A stretch of DNA of 64,000 nucleotides from Spirodela intermedia (GCA_902729315.2 LR746280.1:3386001-3450000), one strand, 5' to 3'; shown: positions 35,930 to 48,600, counted from the stretch's first letter. Numbers and translations are program-made. The notes: generated by a model not told the origin, from the letters alone.

Positions 35930-37690
35930 ACTATACTTCTTGAGGAAATTTCTATATGATGGGATGTGTTTAATAGCATCCACAAGAGGAATGATCAAAC
36001 TACTTAATCAAGTATCTTCATTAATTTTTCATCTCATGTCAATTTCTTCTTTAGTTATCCTCTAAGTGCCTATAGGAAGGGAATCTGAAATTGATAGTCT
36101 TTAGGATCTGATTTTACTCTCCCCTGCTCACTAGCCTTACCCTCCAATATAGAGAGATCTCCTTAATCATTGTTATAGTCTTTATGTAAATCCTAGGGGA
36201 TTAAGGTGTCACTAGTATGAGGAATCTCCTGATTAGTTTGGTTAGATGTATCAACACTCTTATTCCCTTTATATGGGTCATCTAAGACTCTTTCACTCAA
36301 TCTGGTCATTACAACTTTAGCATGCTCATAGTGTAATGATCCAGGTGGTGTTGGTACACTACCTTTTGGGATTAGGATGAGAACCTAGGGGGATTAGAGT
36401 ACCTTAGGAAGCTGACAGTTGTCCCTTTTTGCACTTGCTTATGCTATCCTACCTATTTCTCATTCAAGTCATACAATACCCTATTGCTACTGCAATATAT
36501 TTTATTACTACTGCAACAACATCTGAACTAGTATATTTTGGGTCTAGTTATCATCCTGGGATTGTTCTATATGCTGCTGTGTAAGTGGATTTGCTTAAAA
36601 GGTCATCTAAAGTTAGTTAGTTGAGGCTGCTGGTTTTCATATTGAAATAGTGCTGGCCTCTAATTTTGTAACTTTCTTCAGAAGTTAGGGTGACTCCTTC
36701 ACCCAAGGTTTTTAGGTATTTAAATATGAGTTATGTGTGGGATTGGGATAACCATAGGCTGCTTATACTTGCTCCTATCTACAGGAAAAAGATTTCTCTA
36801 TATATGGACAGTCTGACTCATAAATGAGATGGATCAGTCAATTAGACCATCTTGTATCAAGGAGAGCAACAAGAGTGGTACTAAAGAAGGGGATACATCA
36901 CTCTGTGCTAGGAAATATGGTGAGGGGTTATGTGCTTTCTTAAGTAAAATTTACTCAAGTTTTTCTTATACTAAATTCACCCTTTCTACTTGCTACTAGA
37001 TTTTATTTCACTAATATAAGCTTTCGATCATGTACTTCATAGGTTCCTCCCTTGCTAGCTTCTCATTATTGTCTATCATATACAAAAAAGGATGCATGAT
37101 AAATGCAGTTCTCACTAAGCATCTCATACAGCTAATGGACTTCATTTTCATTCTTATTCATGAATACTCCTCCACATTCCACATCAACTATCTATTTATT
37201 TTACTCAATCAATCCATCATAAAACACCTTATTGATTTGTCATGTTGGTAACTTATGGTATGGAAATTTCCTAAGAAATTCCTTAAGCCTATCATATGCT
37301 TTGTGTAATGGTTATCCAAGACATTGAAAGAAACTAGTGATAGCCTTCTTCATGACTTCTATTTTCCCTACAAGGTATAATTTCTTGAGGAATTTCTTCT
37401 CTAATGCGGCTCATATGTCTAATTGTCTCCCTCATATGGATAACCAATGGTGAGGTTTTTCCTTCAACAAGGAAATAGCTTCATTGTTATTGCATCAGTA
37501 TATATGTTTGACATTTACATCATATCTAAAATACCTAAGAATTACTCCAATTGCTGATGTGGCTCCATATTTGGGTGTTTGTAAAAAGTTGTCTTTGGAA
37601 AGTATTATGCTTGATTTAAAATTAGGTATTAGGATCTATTGGTATAATATGAGAGTTGAATTTGTATTAATTTTATTTATTTGGTAAGTC
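35930..37690 (-). pseudogene. Gypsy Gag remnant, heavily decayed
   Basis: Minus-strand pieces in shifting frames. Near 37440 a WLSIW stretch occurs. Between 37400 and 37240 lie KKFLKKLYLVGKIE, ITSFFQCLG and FLRKFPYHKLPT, matching the TSF.Q...E.L..AW.RFK.LLR.CPHH.LP core of plant gypsy Gag. Near 37200 FYDGLIE occurs. The region closer to 36,000 probably covers the Gag tail and protease linker. No intact frame remains. Confidence 0.65.
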
Positions 37691-40308
37691 ATATTTCTAA
37701 TGATCCTTTGTCTAGGATGTAATTGACTTTCAATATTAGGTATATAGTCTAGTAGAACTAGTTTTTGGCATCATCTACCTAACATACACACTCCTAGAAA
37801 GATATATCTATATAAATTTTTTAAAAACAATGCAATAGAGACTAACAAAAACTTAAATGTTATAAAAAGAGACAAGGAAATTAACTAAGATAGTGATATG
37901 AAAAATAATAAGCATGCCAACCTGGGATATACCTAGTGATTATTGCACTAGCTTGCAATGTACTATAAATTATTGAAAAATCTTGTTCAAAAACCTTCCT
38001 ATTCTACTATGAGTTGTCTCACAATGTTTAAATTCTAAAATAGTTAAAATTTTGAGCAGCTGAAAATTAATCCATCTCTTTCAACCTTTCAGATATACTC
38101 TTGAAAGCCAATGTGTTACTACTAAATACCAACATAGAGATAATATCATACCTTTATTAGACGATTGAACTAAATATTTAAGCATAAGCTCACACATACT
38201 CTAGATTCACAACTCTAAGATCTTAAAGTATTTGCCATGCACCTACTTCATGTTCTAAATACCCTATTGAACCCAGCACCCACTTCATGTTCTAAATAAA
38301 TTTTCATCACTTTTAACTAATAAAATTATTAAACATCAAGGAGTCAAACTTGCACACTCTAGATTCATAGCTCTTAGATACCAAAGTATTAGCCCTGCTG
38401 AGAGCTTAGTATTTCAAAGTTTACACCTAGTGGTAAAATCTTAGTGAACTCATAACCCACTTCATATTGTAAACCTCCACTAGTATGAACTCTTTAACAA
38501 AGTTGAAAAGTAAAATCAAAGCCTCCAATTATTGGAATAAAATTCTTTTAGTGTATTTTGAGCATCAAGCATTGTCTTATCTAATTAGCATAGTTTTAGT
38601 TCGGAATTTTGATCCTTTTAATTTGTGACACACTCACACACAATGTTTAAGAAATGACTGTCTATGTTAACCTTTATATATGACTCAACATCCCATTTAT
38701 GAGATGCATAAAGATATGTGAAAGCTCGTCACAAATTGGTATTGCTTCATTCTTGTCTCTATAAAAGTTTTCTGCCCCTTTTTTTCACCAATATTTCCCT
38801 TACCATTCTTCATATAAAGATGAGTTGACTAGTACTTAAAAAAAAAGGAGAAGGAAAATTTTTAACATTTGGTTTTTAGTTTTTCTCAAACATTTCTAAT
38901 AGTCAACATAAATAAACTAAAATGACTCATTTATCCTTTAATATTTTTATTAACATCAAAACATGATAAATTCAAAATTCAGTGAACCATTAGGAAGAGG
39001 CTTAAAGAGGAATATAATGGGCAAGGGTGCCACACAATAATGAAATATGTCATTTTTCTTGCTGCATAAAAGGAGTTAAAATTATACACACAAAATAAAG
39101 CTAGTGATCAAAATAATGCCCTCTCCCAAATACTTTCTCTGGTTGCCTACTTGGAACCAACAAACTCTTAACTTTTATTAATTTCGTCATACTCAATTAA
39201 TCAACTTATCAAGTCAGTCCATAACCTTCTCTCCCTTGTATCTCTTGGGCCATCTATTGTATGGTTTACATAGGTCATTTTAAATTTCAATTGAATTTCT
39301 TCAGGGATAAGTCATACTTTTAGACATTTCAACATTCAAAAAGCTGAAAATGATAGGTTAAATCAAAAAATATTGAAAAAATGTTCTACATTAATTTTAA
39401 ATTACATATACTACTACTACATAAATTCAAAAAACTGGTATCACATACTTTATTTATGAATATACTTTTTCTTCTAAGCATCATGACATAAGCCAAGGAA
39501 AATTCATGGCAAAAGGTCAGTTGTGGTCTAAAATCCTCCATCATGTGATCCTAGTTTTGATTCCCTAATATACCACCCCACTTCCAAACCATTTGCGTTT
39601 GTCTATATGCAATACCTCGAAGCAGTCCCCTTTCCTAGCCAGGTCTCACGTTTTCTTTCTGCATCCCCATCTTTCCCAATCCACGTCAGCTATCCCCTCA
39701 CCTCTGGTCGAGTACATCATCTTCCAGCTCTTCTTCTATCCGAGCAGCCCATTCATTCCTCTTTTTTCCCCTTCGCCACATTTTCATCTGTCCTTTGACC
39801 CCTCTTCTTTCCCTTTAGGCACCTTATCTTCCTCTTCCATATCCTACTCCAGATATACCCTGGCCCTCGCTCATTTTAACTGGCTTGTTCCTCACTTCTC
39901 TCGTCCATTTTCCCCCTTCCCCCAAGCCAAAACTCAATCCTTTACCTAAATCCTAAAGTAAAGAGAAAATAATAATTTTACTTCAGTTGCATCTAGTATC
40001 GAGCTAAAGCCAACTGGTTTTCAGTAGATGAAAGGAATCTAGTAATATTTACATATTTCTATATTCCTTATGAATCTAAAGGGATTTTCTTAAAAGGTTA
40101 TTTTGTTTAACCTTCCACGAACTATATGAATCCTTTATAATCCCTTTTATTTTTTTGCTGGAGTTCTAACCGCTCTTTAGGATATCATATCAATAATTTT
40201 TTATCCCCGAAACAACTAATTAGACTTTAACGTTTGATTTAGCACTAAAAAGTTTGAAGTCATGCTCTTTCTCGACTACTCATGACACGTAGGTAAGAAG
40301 AGACCTTC
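37691..40308. other. Intergenic, probably retroelement-derived; no gene recognised
   Basis: AT-rich to about 39,590, with no coding homology I can name. 39,593-39,949 is markedly pyrimidine-rich with an open frame of 118 codons (Ser/Pro/Phe-rich). Its composition resembles the transcribed part of an LTR rather than a protein gene, and no family motif is present. Confidence 0.45.
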
Positions 40309-40310
40309 CC

Positions 40311-40370
<60 letters not shown>

Positions 40371-40410
40371 GCATATATCTATATATATATATATATATAA
40401 ACATATATAT
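40309..40410. repeat. (CT)n then (TA)n microsatellite
   Basis: A CT run to about 40368 passes into a TATATA run at 40376-40410. No gene is identified immediately beside it. Confidence 0.95.
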
Positions 40411-41770
40411 ATCTTCATCAGATCGACTCCTCTGTCAATGGACTGAAGGGATTGAGAGGGTGAGGCGGCCGATAATCATCCCTTTTGTAGCCTACCCACT
40501 CTTGTTGACGTGGTCTGAAAAGGGTGAAGGGGAAGAGCCAGGCCATTGGAGAGAGGGTCAACAGTCTCCTGTCCCAATCTCTCCCCCAGTCCACCGAAGG
40601 TAGCAATGGGTTGATGGAGGAAATATAGGGAGAGGAGAGAAGGCTGACGGTGTCCGCCACAGCTCGGCAACATGTCCAGTATCAAGTCCAGTCGACCTTC
40701 TAGTCTCTACTCTCCACCCCGCGAATAATAGAGAGGCCATAACTTAGTCTTTTCCAAAACGAGCTATATTTTAGATTAATTAATGAGACCAAAGGACCAA
40801 AAAATAATAACTTTTTAGATTTAAGAAAACGGAAAGTCTGCCTAACGCGAAAGAAGCATCCAAATAACTCAAATAAATTACAAAACAGGTGAGACCAATT
40901 AACGCTCTTACAAATATGTGACGTTGAAGGCCTAAGAAAATCATTACTATTTATATTTATATGACAAGAAGAGTGCCGAATCTGGCTGGTAAATGGTTAT
41001 GAATGAGTTGTCATTACTTGCTTCTCTTCCCCAAGCGGATGCAATGACAAGCTATCGAAAGAAGTATCCCGACGTCGCTCATAGTCTTCAAGGAGGCGTG
41101 TTAGACGAGAATTGAGCATCTTGTCGTATATTTGGGAGCTGTCCCTTCTTCTTCCATGATCGGACATCGGTGACAAGGAGCTAGACGATGATCTTTCCGA
41201 AGAGAGCCATCCCGGCAAGCGAAAGAAATAGAAAGACGAGAGGAAGTTATAGAGTGTAAGAAAGAGAGAAAGGAATATAGATGAAGAGGTAAAATGGGAG
41301 GAAAAGAAGAGAAAAAGGTAGAACGACATAAAGGAAAGGAGAGTATACAGAGAGGAAGGAAAGGAGGGAGGTATAAAGGGAGGGGAGAGGGGGAGAGAGA
41401 AGAAAAAGGACTGAGGATGGATCACATGACGACCAACCTTCTCATAGAAAGAACTTACGCATGATATCGGCGAAGCTTTTCAAAATGAGGAAATCTAAAT
41501 AACGGAAACTTTACTTTCAACAAGTATATGGAGGGACTTTCTTAGACATACAACAGTTACGAGCTATCTCCAAACAGCATCGACTTCCCTATTTCCACCA
41601 TATTCCAGCCTTGTTCACTGAAAGACGGCCCATGGTGCGATCTGATCGCACTCTTGCCGGGGTCCGCCTCACATGCTTGCTGAGGCCTGTGGGCCCGGCG
41701 TCTTCTAGTACTGCTCTCTTTAACCAGCCAGATGGAGTTAAGACGGGAACCTGTTCCTTCTCTGCAAACC
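40411..41770. other. Intergenic; no gene recognised
   Basis: Overlapping open frames on the minus strand (40418-40740 and 40997-41425) are either low-complexity (Ser/Phe/Leu) or unlike any family I know. 41,580-41,770 has a more balanced base composition than the retroelement island and adjoins the ndhH fragment. It could belong to the same organelle-derived insertion. Confidence 0.45.
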
Positions 41771-42237
41771 TTGTTTTGACAATTCAAAATTGGGTGAAGG
41801 TTTTTTACTAATGAATCTATATTCAAAATCATTCCATTCGGAATCTTTTGTTCTATCAAAGCGTCGGACTTCCAAATTTTCATAGGGTCCCCCCGGAATT
41901 CCTTCTAGAGTCTGTTGAATTATTTTTATGGATTCCCTCATTTCACTCATTCGTACTAAATAACGAGCTAGTGAATCCCCTTCTTTTTGCCATTGGACTT
42001 CCCAATCGAATTCATTATAACATTCACATTGATCAACTTTACGGAGATCCCATGAGATTTCGGAAGCTCGTAACTTGGGTCCCGACAATCCCCGATTTAT
42101 TGCTTCCTCTCCCCTAATAATCCCCACTCCCTCAACTCGTTCCAAAAAAATGGGATTTCGGGTAATAAGTTTTTCATATTCTTCAATTCCTGTTAAAAAA
42201 TATTCGCAAAAATCTAAACATTAATTTATCCAGCCAT
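41771..42237 (-). pseudogene. ndhH: Plastid-derived ndhH fragment (nuclear copy)
   Basis: In the plastid, NdhH is the 49-kDa-type subunit of the NAD(P)H dehydrogenase complex in thylakoids, about 393 residues long. Here about 150 codons of its central part stay open on the minus strand from [11 protein letters not shown] (42220) through [33 protein letters not shown] and [11 protein letters not shown] to [14 protein letters not shown] (41771). Homology ends abruptly after ELSKQ. Upstream a GWIN-stop precedes CLDF where the plastid gene has GWIDK. Replacements such as INR for INW and GPK for GPM show relaxed constraint. It has no start, no C-terminus and no promoter, so it is a non-functional transfer. 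Confidence 0.92.
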
Positions 42238-43780
42238 CAACTGCGGACGGTGGAGATATCCCCAAACTACTGAAGTACGCGTCTGTGGGAATGATAATAG
42301 TCATAGGAGTCGCTGATTAGAATTGACCAGCGCACTTTGTGAACTTAGGCTATACGCCAGCGCCTATTTATAGACCAGGCGCTAAACCCAGCTTTGATCC
42401 GATCCTAGTCCCAACCACGTGGCGCTGGCGTCATACCCACTAATAGTATGGTTGATAAAGATTATTTATAATTGATGTATGTCTAAGAAATCAGTAAATG
42501 GACTATTTCTAATTATTTATTTCTATTTTGAGAAAATTTGATCTTCCTGGAATCCATTACTCTTTCTCGGGAACATCACTTCAGTTGGGAATCATATGAA
42601 TGAAAATTGGTAATTATGAAGGGTCACGATCATGGTTTCAATAGGTGAAGTGCACCTAACGCCATCAGGCCCCCACTGCACGCACCTCAGTCCTGCTAGA
42701 TGATAACCACATGAGCACTACCCAACGGTTATAATGCTTTCATTGGCAAGAATCAAGCCTTGTCGCTTGGCCCTATTATTCCATATTAATTTCGTAACAC
42801 CTTCCAAAACAGCTTCTTCTTATGAAGTGGATAGGTTACTTTGTACTGTGGCTGAGTTAAGCCCAATATCTATCTTGTCCGAGTGTGACTTTTCCGAACG
42901 ACTGTAGACGTACAGTTCTACAGGAAGGCCCGGGATGGGACAATCAGTCGTATACCAAGACGAGGGGACAATGCATCAAGGTCGGTGCTTCTCAAGGCTC
43001 TCTCTCCATTCTCCATAGGGTATGGTGGAGGGAAATAGGTCTGTGCCTGTCACTATCAGTATTATACTGTTATTATAGGAGAATAAGGTGGTCTAACTTT
43101 TGTCAATAATATGCGTCCTATTATGTTTAGGGCTTCTTCTGTGATATTAGGCCGATGTATTTAAATGACATAAATATATAGTTCGGTATAACATTATTCT
43201 AGCATAGGTTAAAACGTTAAAGTGCTCATACTACGTGGAGAAAAACCAGGCGCAGTCCAAGATGTAAGGTAGATACAATACAATGTGAAAGACTCATGTT
43301 GACTAAGTCAAAACCAAAGTAAATTATAATTTTAACGAAACCTTAACACATGTCATTCAGCATGGATTATTCTGAGTTGTTGCCGAAATCAACACAACGA
43401 CCAGAGAGTATAATACTGTAAGAGAGATGTGGCGGAGGAGAGAGACTGTATGATAGAGGTGCTCCCTCAGTTGGAACGCCTTGTGTAAGGCTGCGTGATG
43501 GATGGAAGCGGGGTTGTTGGGCGAGGAGTAGAAAGTGTAAGACATCCCGTTTGAAACGTGGGCTCTATAGACAGCGAGATGCGTTGTTTTCAAAATTCCA
43601 GCAGCTGTGATTCTTCCAATTAGGCAGACCTGATCTACATGTTCCTATGTTTGAGCGAGAGAGGGAGAGAGAGAGAGAGAGAGACGAAACCCACACGTTG
43701 CTCAATCACAACGGAGTTTTAATATGAAATATTTTGTTCAGTCAAGCACGCCTCATAGGGAGAAAGAACACAAAAAGTCC
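42238..43780. other. Intergenic, possibly organelle-derived; no gene recognised
   Basis: 42,240-43,110 is mixed in composition, low in repeats and unlike the AT-rich surroundings. It holds an 11-bp inverted repeat at 42354-42431. I recognise no protein or RNA gene. The minus-strand open frame at 43357-43593 has no identifiable motif. A short GA tract lies at about 43660-43683. Confidence 0.45.
42354..42431. repeat. 11-bp perfect inverted repeat
   Basis: ACGCCAGCGCC at 42354-42364 and its exact complement GGCGCTGGCGT at 42421-42431, with a further AGCGCCT/AGGCGCT pair inside. The 78-base unit could form a GC-rich stem. Confidence 0.85.
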
Positions 43781-43838
43781 GCGAGTGCTTGAATGACCCA
43801 TTCCCCATGCGGTGCGGTTCCAGAATAATCTCTTCCCA

Positions 43839-43841
<3 letters not shown>

Positions 43842-43933
<92 letters not shown>

Positions 43934-43950
43934 TATCTCTCTCTCTCTCT
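43842..43950. repeat. (CT)n microsatellite upstream of MYB gene
   Basis: About 109 bases of nearly pure CT, with short CC and TA interruptions near the right end. It ends about 70 bases before the TATA box of the MYB gene. A long Ser-Leu frame running through it into the MYB coding region is an artefact. Confidence 0.97.
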
Positions 43951-44018
43951 ACATATCATTGTTCCAACGAGTCCAATTTCATCTCGTTACGGAGTCTTCC
44001 TGGCCTGTAGGGTTTGTC

Positions 44019-44025
44019 TATAAAA
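44019..44025 (+). promoter_or_regulatory. TATA box of MYB gene
   Basis: TATAAAA lies 93 bases upstream of the MYB start codon and downstream of the CT tract. With a usual spacing of 25-35 bases, transcription would start near 44050, giving a 5' leader of about 65 bases. Position and sequence fit, but no start site is shown. Confidence 0.6.
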
Positions 44026-44117
44026 CTGTGCCCTTTGATACCACAGCTCCTGAGAAAAAAGCTTTTGTTCTGTCGTTCGGTGGGGAGGAAGATCCTGCAG
44101 GAGACTGGGGAGCAGTG

Positions 44118-45426
44118 ATGTCCAACAAGCCTGCGTTTAAGTTTGAAGAGGACGTGGATCTGAGGAGAGGCCCTTGGACTCTGGAGGAGGACTCCCTCCT
44201 AGTCCACTACATTACCTGCCACGGGGAAGGCCGTTGGAATCACCTTGCCAGGTCCTCAGGTTGTCATACTCGCAACCCTTAATGTTCTATTCTTCCATGA
44301 CATCATTCTTCACAATCTTCGTCCATGGACTATGTTCAGGCTTGAAGAGAACGGGTAAGAGCTGCAGGCTCAGATGGCTGAACTATCTCAAGCCCGACGT
44401 GAAGAGGGGAAATCTGACTCCAGAAGAACAGATCCTGATCCTCGAGCTTCACTCTAAATGGGGGAACAGGTACAAACTTTTGTCTTACTTGATGTGGATC
44501 CGTAATAATTCATTGTGCCCTATTCTACTAATATCTAACTAATATTAAGTCACATTCCACGAGTCCTACCGTAACTTAACCAAGTTTGATTACTTCCTTT
44601 ATTAATTACCATTTTTCTGGAGTCTTCCTAGCTGGAACAGAGATCTGAACCCTATCGCGTTGGAATTCTTCCGGTTTTGTTCATCATTTCCCGGAGTTTT
44701 CCTCCTTTCCTTGATTCTCAGATAAAAGAGTGCAACTGGCTAAAAATTTCGTTGGTCGACATTCTTCTCGCGGGTTTTTAATCTAAATAATTCATTCGAG
44801 CCTATGCGGAACATCATCAAATGGATTTTTCGCCTTTCCTTCATTTTTCTAAGAGGGAGAGAGAGAGTAGTTCGAATGGATGCCTATCACGTATGTGTCC
44901 TAATCTGAGGTCTGTGGACAGGTGGTCGAGAATAGCTCAGCAGCTGCCAGGAAGAACAGACAACGAGATCAAGAACTATTGGAGGACGAGGGTCCAGAAG
45001 CAAGCGAGGCAACTTAACGTCGACGCCAACAGCCCCGTCTTCAGGAACGCCCTCCGCTGCTTCTGGTCACCGCGTCTCGCAGGGAAGAGCGAGCCTTCCC
45101 CTCCCTCCATCAACGATTTGGCGAAGAACCTTAATCCTTACCACCATCAGGAAGCTCCTTCGTCGGCCCCTCAGGCAATGTTTTGTGACGTCAATCCCTG
45201 GTGCGACCTCTACTTCTCGCCAGAAACCATGGCGGCTGACGGGACGCAGGGGTTTCTGCCAACTCCGAGTAACACCTCCGGACTCGGTAGCGCCGCCGCG
45301 GTAAACCCAGCCCCAGAACTGGGAAGTGCCGCCCCATACGGCGGCGCGGACAACGCGGTTGGAGACGGCTATTGGAGCATAGACGAGTTATGGGAGGTTC
45401 GGAAGTTACAGAAGTGGGGAATCTAG
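44118..45426 (+). CDS. R2R3-MYB transcription factor, subgroup 20-like
   Basis: Three exons, 44118-44259, 44340-44469 and 44922-45426, joined in frame to 258 residues. Residues about 14-66 are the R2 repeat ([41 protein letters not shown]). R3 follows to about residue 117 ([43 protein letters not shown]). The intron positions are the usual ones for R2R3-MYBs. After R3, [17 protein letters not shown] and CFWSPRL match the subgroup that includes MYB2, MYB62, MYB78, MYB108 and MYB112, linked to stress, phosphate and jasmonate or gibberellin responses. The tail is Pro/Gly/Ala-rich and ends with [10 protein letters not shown], a likely activation motif. R3 lacks the bHLH-interaction signature. MSNKP at 44118 is chosen as start because the frame upstream runs into the CT repeat. 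Confidence 0.93.
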
Positions 45427-45630
45427 ACCTTTCACCACTCTTCCCGCATCTTCTCCAGGCGTCACATATAACAGGAGTAGCATTAGTCTACGATTTTATG
45501 CGAGAAAGGATGTGTAAAACTGTGGACATGACTTCCAACTTGAATGAAACAAGCGTCCTTTCAGTGTCCTTTTCATCTGATGGTTCCATTCTCATGTCAT
45601 CAGTCTTATGATATTTGCGCGTTGAGAGGT

Positions 45631-45631
<1 letters not shown>

Positions 45632-45667
<36 letters not shown>
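45632..45667. repeat. (GA)n microsatellite downstream of MYB gene
   Basis: Pure GA run about 205 bases after the MYB stop codon, probably in the 3' UTR or just past it. Confidence 0.95.
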
Positions 45668-45671
<4 letters not shown>

Positions 45672-48600
45672 GAGGATAAGAGAGAGTTGATGTCTCCACT
45701 GTGTAAGGTTTGACGCATGGAAGGGGATGATGTATCTACGCTCTCCGCACCTGAGTTGTACATGGAAGGGTTATAATAAGCCAGTTGTAAGAATTGTAAT
45801 AGCATGAAATTAAAATTCAGTATAGGTTCACAACCACGACTAAATATGTGAGAATACTGTTCTTCATTGTAAATTTTCATTAAACCTGTAGGCTTCTAGC
45901 GAGTCTGTGTGGGAATGAGCATTATGCATTGGTTACATTTCGATTTCTTAACCATCGAAATAATTACTTACGAATAAACATATGGGCATGTTATTCTTCA
46001 TTGTGAATTCATTTATTATTCAAAGACCTGGATCTCCCGATTCGTTGACATGCTCGACGAGGGCAAGAAAGAGAGAGAAAGAAGGGGGCAGCGAGGGAGA
46101 GCGAGAGAGAGAGAGAGAGAGAGAGAGAAGGAGGGAGAGGTGGGGAAGAAGGCATAAGTGATGACCAACTTTGAGTCAAGATGCCAGCCATGGAGTATTA
46201 ATAGTCACCTCACATGAAGGAATGCACTAAAGACTTGAAGGCGTGTGGCTTCATACCCTTCTTTCCGTCATATTCCACAGCTCCTTTTGCGAAAAGAACT
46301 GATTGATGCCGCCTTCGTTATCCTTCGTCGAAGAATCGACCGGCTTCACGTTGGGCACATGAGCATTCGTACGACAACATCAATGTACATACAACACGAT
46401 GTACACGAGTCTACACGACGTGCAACACTTTGAACCGGAGTCAAAAAAGCGCCCTCGATTACGTTAACATTAATGTTCCGGAGTGAACGACTCCGTCCTC
46501 TCGACGTAAAGCGGGTGGACTGGTCAGAACCTATTGGCAATCGGAAAAGGATGACCATGAAGGACGGCAGAGACGGCTGTTTGAAGTTACGAAGCATCGA
46601 CCTACCTTGAACTATGCTTGATTCCTTGGACCAGACGGAACCCCCTTCCTCCAACGGAAAGTAGAGAGAGAAAAACTTCTCTCACCTTGATGGGGACTAG
46701 ATAAAAGTCCTTCTCGCCAAATGGAGGTCCCTGTCACCCGATTATTATTTATACTACATAAGCCATAGCCTCCAAAGGTCCCAACAACTTCCAATCAGTG
46801 TGCTTCATGAGATATGTATTCATATACACGGGCCAACTTCGATCTTCATAATATTTCGTACAGAGAAAACTTAGGAAAACGAAATTAATTACTGGTTTAC
46901 ATAAAATTTGGGAAATTGTGGCCTGTGACTGGCGAAGAAAGTAACTGAATGAGACGTGGGCGGCGGCATTAGAGAAGGGTACTGTCCCGAGAAGGGGGGT
47001 GACTTTTGGAGGGGAGGGGGTAGGCTGCGACTGCGGAGATGTAGACTGTGAAAGGGGAAGATGTTGGGAAGTAAACCTGGGAGTAGTGCCACGAGATGAG
47101 AAGCCGACGGTCGTCTGTTGGTACACTTTCAAAGCTTGGATATCTGTAGAGTCTGAACCTGCCCAGATAAGTAATTTGACTGGCCTAACTAAAGTGAGAG
47201 TAAAAGAGCCTTTTCCAAAATCACATTTAGGATGAAACCTAGCCCGGGGCTCATCAGACTTAATAAGAGTCACCTAACTGTTAATCTGATAAAGATTAGG
47301 GTTTAGGGAACCCCAAACCTATGATGTAACGACAGAGAGAGAGAGAGAGAGAGATAACTATTACGTGTGTCAAACGAAGTGAAGCAACTAGTGCAAGGGT
47401 CACCAGCTGTTCACCCGATTAGCTTGCTCTATTCCGGAGACCATTAACGAGGTGCTCGCTAGGCACGGCGGAGATATCTTCTCGCTGCGATTTGTTTTGT
47501 CTTGTAGTCATCTGTTGTGTCCACTTGATTTGACAGGCCAATCAATCAACTGTTCATTTGGATGTGGATTTGATGCGTGGAGCGTACCCAAACGATTTCC
47601 TTCGGTCGGATCTCTTCCTCATGTTATACAGCTGAGAGGCGAATAAGAAGTATGCCATCCAGGAATTGGATAAATAATTTTGGCAATTGTTCAGTAAATT
47701 TGAACAAAGATTAAAAATGATTGATTATTTCTTTGCGTTGTATAACCATTTAAAACAATTCTTAGACGGGGATCTATGAAGCAGATTTTAAATGCAGCGT
47801 TAAACAAGTAATTTTTTTCGGATAATTTATAAATATATAGCATGACTCTTTAAAATAGCTCAAAATTGGTGAATGGTTTCGGCCAATTTGCTAAACTATG
47901 ACAATGGAGGATAATTTCTGGATAGTTTGACACAAGATTTTGAGTGCTTTGATATTTGATATGGGTGAATAATCATTATTTAATTCACATGGTAAATTTA
48001 CTCCATCAATATTAAAAATGGTGAATGACGTTAGCTAGTTGCTCACTCACATTGAACCAGCCGCCTATTGATGATTGGGGCGAAGGGCGGGTGACATAGC
48101 GTTACTTGGAATTCCCCCCTAGCAATCACATCAGTCAACCTTCCCCTTCAAGTGGACCCGTGAAGTGACTGATCTCATGCAAGGAGTCACTGTGACCCAC
48201 GAATTCGGGTCCTCCATTCTCTCCTTTCTCATAGTCTCTCCGGACGGTTGTAATCAAGCGGACCAGCTGTCAAATCATGATCCATAAGAAGAAATATCGA
48301 CTTAACTTGAACACCTGAATTTCCGTTCGAATTTGGATTAAAGATATACTAATCGTTATTTTACTGTTGTAATAACTGACATGCTAATACTCGTGTCCAG
48401 CTTCAATCTAACCAAAAAAAATCTTATCACAAGAAGATGTCATCGAAAATATATAATGATAAAAGAAATATCCTATCTTTTTTGACGTTTCAAAGTTAGG
48501 AAATCATTTGTGACATAGTTTGGACCCAAGCTATATCCACCTCAAATTGTAGTGCCATTTCAATTACCCAAGATGAATAAAATGGCGGGAAATGTAGAAA

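Noticed and set aside
39593-39949. 118-codon frame rich in Ser, Pro and Phe
   Set aside because: Pyrimidine-biased DNA gives long frames by composition. No motif, start context or splice partner was seen.
43812-44117. N-terminal extension of the MYB frame upstream of 44118
   Set aside because: The extension consists of CT-repeat translation and promoter sequence including the TATA box. MSNKP matches the normal short N-terminus.
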